In this document: piece after piece, positions 7,991 through 16,594 of the stretch
How positions within the stretch are numbered: position 1 is the stretch's first letter
How the letters are laid out: each line of letters opens with the position of its first letter
Source of the DNA: Caldifarciminota bacterium
Lineage (GTDB): Bacteria; Hydrothermota; Tepidihabitantia; Tepidihabitantales; DTDR01
DNA: 55,717 nt
Assembly (NCBI GenBank): GCA_025060715.1
Contig: JANXBG010000010.1
Span: 1-55,717 of the forward strand
Direction: 5' to 3'
Translations under genes and position numbers: made by a program
Notes under the pieces: model-generated
Told to the model about the DNA's origin: nothing
Databases searched by the model: none
The model's input: the letters and a program-made list of their open reading frames with translations, nothing else

Positions 7991-9334
7991 TTATTTTAAA
8001 ATAAGATAGGCAATAGTAAAATAGATTGCTAAACCGGTAAAATCAAGAATTGTTGTTAATACTGGGCTACTAATTATTGCTGGGTCTTGTTTCAGTTTAG
8101 TTAAAATTATTGGCAGTATTGTGCCGATTAAGTTTGCCCAAATACAGATTGCCAAAACTGCCAAACCAACAACAAAACTAATCCTTATATCTCTTCGTAA
8201 TAAAAAACTATAACCAAATAATAAAACAAATAGACCTAAACCTAAAAGCACACCAACCAAAATTTCCTTTTTAACAATTTGCCACCATTTTTTAAAATCC
8301 AATTCTCCTAAGGCGATTGCTCTCACAATTAAAGTTGCTGATTGGCTACTAGTATTGCCGCCGGTATCAATCAAAACAGGAATAAAAAAACTTAAAGCAA
8401 TAATTTTATGTAAGAGACCTTCAAAGGAAGCAATAATTGAACTGGATAAAAATCCAGCTATTGCCAAAAGTGAAAGCCAAACAATCCTTTTTTTAAAAAG
8501 AGAGATTATTGGCGTTGCAGTATAACTAAATTTTAAGGGAATAACTCCTGCCCTTTTATGTAAATCTTCAGTTGCCTCTTCTTCATAAACATCTAAAATA
8601 TCATCAACAGTAACTATTCCCAATAAAATATTTCTTTTATCAACTACTGGTAAGGCAATTAAATCATATCTTCGCATCATTCTAGCTGCTTCTTCTTGGT
8701 CTTCATAAGCATTTATAGCTATAAAATCCTTTTCCATAATTTCCGAAATCTTTTGTGAAGGTTCAGCTAATACCAAACGTCTTAAATGAACTTCCCCGAT
8801 CAATCTTCCTTCATCATCTACTACATATAAGATATTGAGGGTTTCAGCATCTTTACCAAATTTTCTTATATGTTCCAAACTATACTTTATTGTCCAATGT
8901 TCTTTCACTTTTACATAATCAGGCGTCATTAAACGGCCAACAGAATCTTTTGGGTAACCAAGCAATTCTAAAGCTTCTCTTCTTTCTTCGGGTGGCAGAA
9001 GGCTGATTAATTGAGAAACAATTTCACCCGGCAATTCTTCAAAAATTTCAGTTCGATCATCAGGCGGGACTTCTAAAAGAATTTCTTTCATTTTCTCACC
9101 CGATAGATTTTTTACTAAATGGACTTGAACCTCCCTTTCTAATTCTATAAAAACTTCAACTGCCAAATCCGTGGGTAAAAGCCGAAAAAGAACTAATCGC
9201 TCTTCATCTTTTAAACTTTCTAAAAGATCAGCAATATCGGGTGGCGGCCACATTGAAATCAACTCTTTCAATACTCGCCAGTCTTTATTCCTTATCGCTT
9301 CTTCAATCTCTGGTTTTAAAAGTTCTTTCAGCAT
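7991..9334 (-). CDS. mgtE: Magnesium transporter MgtE
   Basis: 447 residues with the canonical layout: MgtE N-domain of superhelical repeats (about 1-130; LPTDLAVEVFIELE, VPPDDRTEIFEELP), two CBS domains (about 135-255; VGRLMTPDYV, VDDILDVYEEEATED), then five membrane helices (about 275-447) containing the family signature IPVLIDTGGNTSSQSATLIVRA. It is a Mg2+ channel gated by cytosolic Mg2+ through the N and CBS domains. Promoter TTGAAA-16-TATTAT ends 8 nt before the ATG. The PBP4-like gene follows downstream. Confidence 0.95.
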   Translation of the reverse strand: MLKELLKPEIEEAIRNKDWRVLKELISMWPPPDIADLLESLKDEERLVLFRLLPTDLAVEVFIELEREVQVHLVKNLSGEKMKEILLEVPPDDRTEIFEELPGEIVSQLISLLPPEERREALELLGYPKDSVGRLMTPDYVKVKEHWTIKYSLEHIRKFGKDAETLNILYVVDDEGRLIGEVHLRRLVLAEPSQKISEIMEKDFIAINAYEDQEEAARMMRRYDLIALPVVDKRNILLGIVTVDDILDVYEEEATEDLHKRAGVIPLKFSYTATPIISLFKKRIVWLSLLAIAGFLSSSIIASFEGLLHKIIALSFFIPVLIDTGGNTSSQSATLIVRAIALGELDFKKWWQIVKKEILVGVLLGLGLFVLLFGYSFLLRRDIRISFVVGLAVLAICIWANLIGTILPIILTKLKQDPAIISSPVLTTILDFTGLAIYFTIAYLILK

Positions 9335-9342
9335 AAAAGAAA

Positions 9343-9370
9343 ATAATAATCAATAAAAATTATTTTTCAA
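9343..9370 (-). promoter_or_regulatory. Promoter of mgtE, leaderless type
   Basis: Minus strand: TTGAAA, 16 nt, TATTAT, 8 nt, ATG at 9334. No Shine-Dalgarno sequence. No Mg2+ riboswitch-like leader is possible with so short a leader. Confidence 0.65.
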
Positions 9371-9431
9371 TCTATTAAATATTAAAAACCGTTTCCAAAA
9401 CAGTCTTCTATACAGTTATAATATGACTTTT

Positions 9432-10610
9432 TTATAAACCAATATCAGCAGGAGCTCGCCCCAGTTTATGAAGAAGATCAATTATCTCTTTTATTTTTTT
9501 ATTTACATCCTCTCCTATTCCATCCCGATTAGGATAGATTTCATATAGAGAAGCATATTCTTTTGGTGTCAAATTAATCATTAAAGAATTGGCACCGGCA
9601 AGTAGGCCCTTTTTTAGCCCTTCCTTTTTATCTAAGGTTTGCATAGCAGTAGTAACTAAAATTTTACTATTGGGATAAAGAATTCTTGCTTGAGCAATAG
9701 TATCTAAAACTTTCTCCATCGGTGGTGGCGAAAAATCTTTTAGCGGTGTATCAGGATGGGGAATAAAAGGACCAAAAGAAAACATTTCAGCACCAAGTTC
9801 ATTAGTTAAAGTAAGGTTATTTAAAATATCTCCTTCCTCTTCACCCGGCAAACCAATCAAAAATCCAGTCATTATTAAATAACCTATATTTTTCAACTCT
9901 TTAATTAAATTAACCCTATCCTCTAATTTATGCCCTGGCCTCATTTTTTCATATATCTTCTCATTACTTGTCTCAAATCTCAAAAGAACACCCCTGGCAC
10001 CAAATTCATAAAGCTTTTCAAAAATTTCTATCTCCCTCTCACCGATACTTAATATCAAAAGACACGGACTCTCTTCCATTACCCTTCTTACAATATAAGA
10101 TAATTTATCAATATCATAATATAAGTCTTCTCCGGATTGAAATACTAAGGCTTTAAAATTTAATTTCTTTATTGCATAAAAAGCTAAATTAACTATTTCA
10201 TCTAATTCCATTCGGTATCTTTTTAATTTTTTATTATCCCTTCTTAAACCACAATAGAGACAGTTATTCCGACAATAATTAGAAAATTCAATTATTCCGT
10301 GAACACAACAGGAATTATCATGATATTCTTGACGAATTCTATTAGCAATCTTATATAAATCTTTAGAAGGATAAGTAACCCTTAAATCAATCTCTTTTAA
10401 TTTATGAAAAAATTCTTCCCAAACCTTTAATGTTTCAATTGCTTCTTCTTTAGGAATCTTTTGAATAACAAAACCTCCTTGAGCATAAACATAATCACCA
10501 ATTTTTAAATCATAAAAATCGTTTCTTACCTTTTTAATAATTCCAAAATATTCAATTTTGCAGATGTTGTTATCTATCTCAATAACTTTTCCTGGAATAG
10601 CATAACACAT
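9432..10610 (-). CDS. hydE: [FeFe]-hydrogenase maturase HydE with N-terminal HypC-like domain
   Basis: 392 residues, longer than a typical HydE (about 350). Residues 1-70 read as a HypC/HupF chaperone domain: MCYAIPGKVIEI with Cys2, GDYVYAQGGFVIQKIPKEEA, then ETLKVWEE. Residues 75-392 are HydE: IIEFSNYCRNNCLYCGLRRDN holds the radical SAM cysteines C113, C117, C120, followed by KRYRM, GLPGE and PNRDGIGEDVN. HydE makes part of the H-cluster diiron subsite. HypC acts in [NiFe]-hydrogenase maturation, so this fusion joins elements of two systems. It lies 2 nt after hydG, so they form an operon. HydF is not in the window. Confidence 0.88.
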   Translation of the reverse strand: MCYAIPGKVIEIDNNICKIEYFGIIKKVRNDFYDLKIGDYVYAQGGFVIQKIPKEEAIETLKVWEEFFHKLKEIDLRVTYPSKDLYKIANRIRQEYHDNSCCVHGIIEFSNYCRNNCLYCGLRRDNKKLKRYRMELDEIVNLAFYAIKKLNFKALVFQSGEDLYYDIDKLSYIVRRVMEESPCLLILSIGEREIEIFEKLYEFGARGVLLRFETSNEKIYEKMRPGHKLEDRVNLIKELKNIGYLIMTGFLIGLPGEEEGDILNNLTLTNELGAEMFSFGPFIPHPDTPLKDFSPPPMEKVLDTIAQARILYPNSKILVTTAMQTLDKKEGLKKGLLAGANSLMINLTPKEYASLYEIYPNRDGIGEDVNKKIKEIIDLLHKLGRAPADIGL

Positions 10611-10612
10611 AT

Positions 10613-12004
10613 TTAAAAATACAAATCCCTTTCGCCTTTTTTTATTCTTTCTATTCTTTTTATTGTCTCTTTTCTTACATTTTCATTATCAATTTTATTT
10701 AAATAGTATTCTACTACCTCATATCCTTTTTCGTATATCTCTTTTTTACCATTATTTTTAGCAAAATTTTCTAAATATTCAACAAAGGTTAAAATTCCAT
10801 TAGGTCGACAGAATTTATGGATTTCACCCGGTTTAGCAAGATTCATAAAATTTTCTCCAGTTCTTCCTATCCGATAACAGGCAGTGCAAAAACTGGGAAT
10901 TAATTTATCTTCTAAAATATCACTGATAACCTCTTCTAAATTTCTTAAATCATATACTTCAAATTGAACCTCTTCTTTAAGAAATTTTTTATAACCTCCA
11001 GGTGAAGTTCTTGAGCCAGCCGAAGTTTGAGAAATTCCTAATTTAAAAGCGATCTTTCTTATTTCGGGTCTCTCTCGGGTTGATAAAATCATTCCAGTAT
11101 AAGGAACCGCTACTCTTAATATAGCAATTATTTTCAAAAAATCTTCATCAGAAACAGGATAAGCGGGTTGATAAGTTACTGTTGGCGCCTCTCTAAATCT
11201 TGGAACCGATATAGTGTGAGGACCAATTCCAAGATGTTTATCCATAAATTGAGAATGGGAAACCAAAGAGAGCACCTCAAATCGCCAATCATAAAGTCCA
11301 AAAAGAACTCCAATCCCTAAATCATCAATCCCGCCTTCAAAAGCCCGAATATGAGCAGTTATCTGCCTTTCATAATCACTTTTTGGTCCTTTATGTAATT
11401 TCTTATACGTCTCATAATGATAGGTTTCTTGAAATAACTGATAAGTACCAATTTTTACTTCTTTTAATTTTTTATAATCCTCTTTGGTCGTTGCGGAAAT
11501 ATTCACATTCACTCTTCTAATATTTCCTTTTTCAGTTTTTACCGAATAAATTGTCTCTATTGCTGAAACAATATAATCAATCGGATTATTTATTGGGTCT
11601 TCACCACATTCTAATAATACCCTTTTATGACCCATTTCGATAATCCTTATGGTCTCTTCTTTTATCTCTTCCAAACTTAATTTCCTTCTTTTTAAAGGAT
11701 TTCTAATATGGAAATTACAATATTCACAATCATTAACACAAAAATCTGAAATATATAAAGGAGCGAAAAATACCAATCTTTCACCATAAATCTCATCTTT
11801 TATCTTTCCGGCAATATTAAAGAGTTCACTAATCAGTTCTTTATCTTTAAGATTTGTTAAATAGCCTACCTCTTCTAAAGAAAGCCCCTTTTTCTCTTTT
11901 GCTTTATTAAAAATTAATTCTATAGTCTTTCTATCAGGATTCTTTGTCTTTTCTAAAATTTGTAAAATCTTCTCTTCATCACAAATTTCTTTAATAACCT
12001 TCAT
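10613..12004 (-). CDS. hydG: [FeFe]-hydrogenase maturase HydG (tyrosine lyase)
   Basis: 463 residues, normal HydG length. The radical SAM cysteines C89, C93, C96 lie in CVNDCEYC, followed by NFHIRN. The C-terminal cluster follows the HydG-specific CX2CX22C spacing (C373, C376, C399), starting in FCTACYRIGRTGENFM. This distinguishes it from ThiH. The enzyme cleaves tyrosine to give the CO and CN ligands of the H-cluster. First gene of hydG-hydE; promoter TTGATT-16-TATAAT ends 6 nt before the ATG. It implies a fermentative or hydrogen-metabolising anaerobe; the hydrogenase itself is elsewhere. Confidence 0.95.
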   Translation of the reverse strand: MKVIKEICDEEKILQILEKTKNPDRKTIELIFNKAKEKKGLSLEEVGYLTNLKDKELISELFNIAGKIKDEIYGERLVFFAPLYISDFCVNDCEYCNFHIRNPLKRRKLSLEEIKEETIRIIEMGHKRVLLECGEDPINNPIDYIVSAIETIYSVKTEKGNIRRVNVNISATTKEDYKKLKEVKIGTYQLFQETYHYETYKKLHKGPKSDYERQITAHIRAFEGGIDDLGIGVLFGLYDWRFEVLSLVSHSQFMDKHLGIGPHTISVPRFREAPTVTYQPAYPVSDEDFLKIIAILRVAVPYTGMILSTRERPEIRKIAFKLGISQTSAGSRTSPGGYKKFLKEEVQFEVYDLRNLEEVISDILEDKLIPSFCTACYRIGRTGENFMNLAKPGEIHKFCRPNGILTFVEYLENFAKNNGKKEIYEKGYEVVEYYLNKIDNENVRKETIKRIERIKKGERDLYF

Positions 12005-12010
12005 TAATTA

Positions 12011-12038
12011 ATTATAAAATCTTAATTTTTAAAATCAA
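12011..12038 (-). promoter_or_regulatory. Promoter of hydG-hydE, leaderless type
   Basis: Minus strand: TTGATT, 16 nt, TATAAT, 6 nt, ATG at 12004. Confidence 0.75.
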
Positions 12039-12108
12039 GGTAATAAAAATGAATATTCTCCTCTTTTTAATTATTAAGATATAAGATTCAATTTGTTAAG
12101 TTTTTAAA

Positions 12109-14061
12109 CTATTTCAATATTATTAACCTTCCAGTGAAAATATTATTTTGGATAACAAAACGATAAAAGTAAATGCCCGTACCAATCTCAGATAAATTTA
12201 TTTCTAAATTATTCTTTCCTTTTTTACCAATATTGGAAAGTTCTTTTATTTTTCTACCTGTTCCATCATAAAGGAAGAAATTGAATCTCTCCTCTTTAGA
12301 AAGATTAAAGGTAAAAGAAATTTTATCTTTTTGGAGATTTTGTATTTTAAAAATAGGAATTATTTCTTTTAAAGAAAATTCTTGGACATTCGCCACTTTT
12401 TCATCCTTGACAATCATATCTTGGTCTTGAATTAAAGTAAGAGAAGTTGCGTTAGCACAGCTTAAATCAAAGAAATAATTTCCTGAACCACTATAAGAAG
12501 TAACATAAATCCGATAATTGCCAGTGGTTGTTGGACTATAACCAATATATTCTTGTCGAGTTGTTCCGGTAGAATAAGCTACTCGAGTTCCTGCTGGGTT
12601 ATAAAGATGTAAATCAAAATCGGGATATCCCGAACTCCAATTAGGTATTATTAAGGTTATTGCGATAGGGTAAGAAATAGAATTAACATTTACCTGCCAA
12701 ATATCGGTTCTTCCACTACCGCCGAGATATTCCGAAGCATAAATATGGGGTGGCACAATAGGACCGGTTCCACTGTAACCACCGGCAACTTTTATTGCCT
12801 CATAAGCTTGACATCTTCCAAAGCCATAATCAATATCTTTATTAGTTGGTCCCCAATCTTCGCAGGTGCTACTTAAAATATTCTTTATCTGAGTTGGTGT
12901 CAAATTGGGATTGGCATCTAACATCAAAGCTATCACTCCGGCAATAAAGGGGGTTGCCATACTTGTTCCACTGTAAGTAATATAACTATTTCTTGTTCCA
13001 CTTCTTGCTGCAGTGATATTCACACCGGGACCACATACATCAGGTTTTATTCGACCATCTGCAGTTGGACCACGGCTTGAGAAGTTAGCCAAATAAAAAC
13101 CTTTCTCGCCACAATCTGCCATCGCACCAACAGTTATCACTTTTTCAGCAGCGGCTGGGGAACCAATTGTATATCTTGCTGGGCCTGAATTTCCTGCGGC
13201 AACAACGGTAATAATTCCGTTATCCACAGCATTATTACAGGCCAAGGAAAGGGCATCTTGACCATTAGAACTACCAGAGATACCTAAACTAACTGAAAGA
13301 ATTTTTATATTATAAGTATTTTTATTTTGGACGACCCAATCAATACCAGCAATGATGGTTGATGTTGAACCGCTACCTAGGGAATTAAGAACTTTAACTC
13401 CTACTAAAGCCGCGCCATAAGCAACTCCCCGATAAGCAGCATTTGCTTGTCCTTCACCAGCAGCAATGGAAGCACAATGAGTTCCGTGGCCATTATCATC
13501 ATAAGGTGTTGGGCGGTTGTTAATGAAATCCTTCCAGCCAATTACTTTTCCACCATCTAAGTCATAATGGCCAATATCAATACCAGTATCAAGAATAGTA
13601 ATTACAATATCATTAGAAGAATAAGAATTCACATTACCATCTCTATCACCTTCAACCCCAAAGTCATTTCTTGCTTTTGTGACACCAAACCAAGAAGAAG
13701 CGGTTCCTAAAAAGGCATAGACTGGAGAATCGTATTCAATATGATGCACTACTTCTTCTTTTGCTAATTGTAAAATCTGCTCCTTTTTAAGAAGAGCAGC
13801 AAAACCAGGAATTATTTGATAACGATAGCGAATAGAAAAATCCCCAATCTTCGCTTTTAAATGGTCCACTAAAATATCCGATACCGCTTCCTTAAGTAAA
13901 ACAATTACCGGAATCTCCTTCTCTCTTTCTAAAAGATAATTTAGATTTTCAAAAAGTTTATCACCATTCACATCGTAAAGAAGATTTTTTTCTTGGGGGA
14001 TTTTAAAATTGCTGGCAAAAAAGAAGAGGGGTATAAAAAATAATAACAATATCTTTTTCAT
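12109..14061 (-). CDS. Secreted S8 subtilisin-like peptidase with PPC domain and sorting tail
   Basis: 650 residues. Signal peptide (MKKILLLFFIPLFFFAS), inhibitor-I9-like propeptide (about 45-115), and catalytic domain with D158 (TILDTG), H192 (GHGTHCAS), N291 (AAGNSG) and S367 (SGTSMATPFIAGV). A bacterial PPC domain follows (about 445-535; FDLHLYNPAG, GNYRIYVTSYSGSGNYFFDL). The C-terminal beta domain (about 565-650; YDGTGRKIKEL, GIYFYRFVI ... RLIILK) resembles type IX sorting domains. It should be exported and degrade extracellular protein. The leader carries a strong GGAGGAG Shine-Dalgarno. Promoter TTGACA-17-TATAAT. Confidence 0.93.
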   Translation of the reverse strand: MKKILLLFFIPLFFFASNFKIPQEKNLLYDVNGDKLFENLNYLLEREKEIPVIVLLKEAVSDILVDHLKAKIGDFSIRYRYQIIPGFAALLKKEQILQLAKEEVVHHIEYDSPVYAFLGTASSWFGVTKARNDFGVEGDRDGNVNSYSSNDIVITILDTGIDIGHYDLDGGKVIGWKDFINNRPTPYDDNGHGTHCASIAAGEGQANAAYRGVAYGAALVGVKVLNSLGSGSTSTIIAGIDWVVQNKNTYNIKILSVSLGISGSSNGQDALSLACNNAVDNGIITVVAAGNSGPARYTIGSPAAAEKVITVGAMADCGEKGFYLANFSSRGPTADGRIKPDVCGPGVNITAARSGTRNSYITYSGTSMATPFIAGVIALMLDANPNLTPTQIKNILSSTCEDWGPTNKDIDYGFGRCQAYEAIKVAGGYSGTGPIVPPHIYASEYLGGSGRTDIWQVNVNSISYPIAITLIIPNWSSGYPDFDLHLYNPAGTRVAYSTGTTRQEYIGYSPTTTGNYRIYVTSYSGSGNYFFDLSCANATSLTLIQDQDMIVKDEKVANVQEFSLKEIIPIFKIQNLQKDKISFTFNLSKEERFNFFLYDGTGRKIKELSNIGKKGKNNLEINLSEIGTGIYFYRFVIQNNIFTGRLIILK

Positions 14062-14089
14062 CTTCTCCTCCTTTTTAATAATTTAATCA

Positions 14090-14118
14090 ATTATAAATTA
14101 TTAATTTTTTTGTGTCAA
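14090..14118 (-). promoter_or_regulatory. Promoter of the S8 peptidase gene
   Basis: Minus strand: TTGACA (14113-14118), 17 nt, TATAAT (14090-14095). Expected start near 14083 gives a leader of about 22 nt with the GGAGGAG Shine-Dalgarno. The -35 box overlaps the GTG that the ORF track uses for the divergent gene. Confidence 0.7.
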
Positions 14119-15431
14119 TAAAAATAATACTTGAAAAAAATATTAAAATTGGCAAAATTAATAAAGTAGAATTAAAGGTTAATTTGTTTAAAAGGAATTT
14201 TCTTTTAATTTTACTTCTTATTTTAATTCGTTTCCTTTTTTTTATCCCTTTATTATCTAATGAAAATGCAATTCTTGAAGCGGTAAGCGATGGAAAAGAG
14301 TATTATGAACTTGCCAAAAATCTTGCTTTATCTTTTAATTACGAAAGAGAAGGAAAATTTGATACAAAAAGACCTCCCCTTTTTCCATTTTTGTTATCTT
14401 TATTTTATTTTATTTATCCCAAACCTTATATTGGTTTTATTTTCTACTTAATTTTATCAATAATTTTTTTGTTACTAATAAAGAAATATTGCCCAAAAGA
14501 AATCTTTTACCCTTTTGCCTTCTTATTTATCTTATCACCACAAATAAATTTTTATTCCCTTTTTCCGATTACCGACTTACTTTTTGGTATCTTTCTTTTT
14601 CTAACCTATCTCTTTTTAAAAAATAATAAAACTTCTCTTTCTTTAATCTTTTTCTCTTCTCTACCTTACATCAAACCTGTTGGTCTTCTTTTACCGCCCT
14701 TCTTAGCAGCCTATTATTTTGTTAAAAAAAGCTTTAAAAAAGCATTACTCTTTATTCTTATCCCCTATCTTTCTATTCTTCCTTGGTCTTTTTTAACTTA
14801 TAAAAAGATAAACCTTTTTACCTTTTCTACTTTACCTTATATTAATTTCTTTTCTTATTATCTACCAGTTGCCAAATCGTTAAAAGAGAAAATAAGTTAT
14901 GAAAGAGCAAAAGAATTAATGAATGAAGATTTAGAAAAGAATTTAAAAGAAAATTATACTGAAAAAGATTACTGGCAGACAATTAAAGAGATATCATTGA
15001 AAGAGTTTAAAAAGGCAACTTTTCATTTTTTTATCTCCCATTTTATTTTTTCTTTTAATACCTTAATTTCGCCAATCTCTTTTAAACCATTATTAATATA
15101 TTTAAACAAAAAAATAGAAAGACCAATCCAACAAGAAATCTTTGCTTCTTTTTTAAAAGGAAGAGTGATTGAAAGTATAAATATATTTTTAAAAGAAAGA
15201 TTATTTAAAATTGGCCTCTTTGGTAATTTTCTTCTTGTCTATTCTTTTATCTTTCTTCTTTTTATTCTAATCCAGTTTGTTAAAATAATTAGAAGAGAGA
15301 AACCCTTATTAGAACTTTTAATTATTTTTCCTTTAATCTTCTCAACCGGTGTAGTTGGCGAAGCACGATATCGGTTGTTGTTTGAAGTTATTATCTATTT
15401 CTTGATTGTAAAATCTTTTAAAAAAGATTAA
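14112..15431 (+). CDS. Membrane glycosyltransferase, ArnT/PMT-like (GT39/GT83 type)
   Basis: Up to 439 residues with about ten hydrophobic segments. After TM1 (RNFLLILLLILIRFLFFIPLL) comes a loop with DGKEYYELAKNLA, the position of the catalytic acidic residue in polyprenyl-phosphate-sugar-dependent transferases, and TKRPPLFPFLLSL, the RxPxYP-like motif. It ends with VVGEARYRLLFEVI, also typical. Likely transfers a lipid-linked sugar outside the cytoplasmic membrane; acceptor unknown. Start uncertain: the GTG at 14112 lies inside the -35 box of the divergent promoter, and a TTG just before FKRNFLL would give a more usual N-terminus. Confidence 0.75.
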   Translation: MSIKIILEKNIKIGKINKVELKVNLFKRNFLLILLLILIRFLFFIPLLSNENAILEAVSDGKEYYELAKNLALSFNYEREGKFDTKRPPLFPFLLSLFYFIYPKPYIGFIFYLILSIIFLLLIKKYCPKEIFYPFAFLFILSPQINFYSLFPITDLLFGIFLFLTYLFLKNNKTSLSLIFFSSLPYIKPVGLLLPPFLAAYYFVKKSFKKALLFILIPYLSILPWSFLTYKKINLFTFSTLPYINFFSYYLPVAKSLKEKISYERAKELMNEDLEKNLKENYTEKDYWQTIKEISLKEFKKATFHFFISHFIFSFNTLISPISFKPLLIYLNKKIERPIQQEIFASFLKGRVIESINIFLKERLFKIGLFGNFLLVYSFIFLLFILIQFVKIIRREKPLLELLIIFPLIFSTGVVGEARYRLLFEVIIYFLIVKSFKKD

Positions 15432-15456
15432 GTAATCGCTTTTACCGTTGATTTTG

Positions 15457-16451
15457 TTATTTTTCTAAGACATATTCAAATATTATCTTTTTTTGGCACC
15501 TCCTTCTCACTTGACCCTACGCTACGAACCTTATAAATGATATTTGTCCAATCCAATTCAGGAAGTCTCTTTTCACTATTATAATTGAAACCATTTAAAC
15601 CAAAAGAAACTATTAAATTATCACAATAAGGACATCTAATTGAAATCTCGCAATAAAAAATCTTTTATCTGTGGTAAACTAACTGAGATTTGATTAAGTG
15701 TCAAAAATCTTTTTATTTTTAGATAAGCTTTGCCTAAACACTGAAAGTTTTAACATTCTATTGGTTTTTTTCTAAATTCTTTACTAAACAAGTAATAGAG
15801 GTTTTATTTTCAAAAATCGTCATTTAATTTTTCCTCCTTGTCTAATCTAAAAGAGATTTATATTATAAAAGAAAGACTTTTAAAAAGTTCCCAAATCTTC
15901 GTTATTACAGAACCTTTGGATACAGAGTATAACGCCTTCAAGAGAAAGTTTTTTAATGGGCGCAGGCTCAGGATGAGGGATTTTATGGGGATCATTCTTT
16001 ACTACATAAAACTTCTTTTCTAAAATATAATAATTTCCCTCTTTTATCCATTTTTCATAACTTATTCTTAAAGGATATTCCTTTTTAATAACAATACTAT
16101 CTAAAATTCTTAAACGATTTTTAATTTCCGTATATGTGTATTTAACACTTTAATTTCTTCCTCTCGTCTAATAAATAGACTTTTTTCAAAATAGTTAATT
16201 AATAACTTTTCCATTTTGCCAAATTAAAAAACTTACAATTTATCCGAGTCATTTGAAGAAAGCTCCTAAAATAACATTAAATAAAACTTTTAATATTTAA
16301 ATAAAAACTTTTGAGCTAACTTTTCTAAAACTGCTTAAAAATAAATTGTTTAAATTTACTAATAACAAGAAATACCTTAAAAAACAGCAAAATCTCTTCT
16401 CGTCTTAGGAAGGACATTAAAAAGACAATTTTTAAGATTAAAAATTCCCAT
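15457..16451 (-). pseudogene. Multiply frameshifted gene with zinc-ribbon-like C-terminus
   Basis: The 1.16-kb gap holds no intact ORF, but the minus strand yields successive protein-like fragments in shifting frames, in order. They are MGIFNLKNCLFNVLPKTRRD (ATG at 16451); a lysine-rich block beginning MEKLLINYFEKSLFIRREEE near 16212; YTEIKNRLRILDSIVIKK; YEKWIKEGNYYILEKKFY; KNDPHKIPHPEPAP; SVITKIWELFKSLSF; a PIEC..CLGKAYLK block; and CEISIRCPYCDNLIVSFG, ending EYVLEK at 15457. At least five frameshifts or stops separate them. A promoter (TTGACA-17-TATACC, 8 nt to the ATG) survives. The original would have been about 330 residues with cysteine pairs like a zinc ribbon. Identity not recognised. 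It lies just downstream of the CARF pair on the same strand. Confidence 0.6.
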
Positions 16452-16459
16452 ATTATATG

Positions 16460-16488
16460 GGTATAGCACATTTTTGCCAAAATGTCAA
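16460..16488 (-). promoter_or_regulatory. Residual promoter of the decayed gene
   Basis: Minus strand: TTGACA, 17 nt, TATACC, 8 nt, ATG at 16451. It has the same geometry as the leaderless promoters of intact genes, which supports the reconstructed start of the pseudogene. Confidence 0.5.
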
Positions 16489-16594
16489 GCGAAATTTTTA
16501 ATATAAGTTTAAAATTAAACGACGAATAATCACTAAAATTTTACCTTTCTTATAACTCAACAATTTTCAATCGCCTTTTATATCAGTAATTCAT

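Noticed and set aside
15838-16023. 61-residue plus-strand ORF in the 15.4-16.6 kb gap
   Set aside because: Antisense to the best-preserved part of the decayed minus-strand gene (KNDPHKIPHPEPAP); no Shine-Dalgarno or promoter of the usual geometry.
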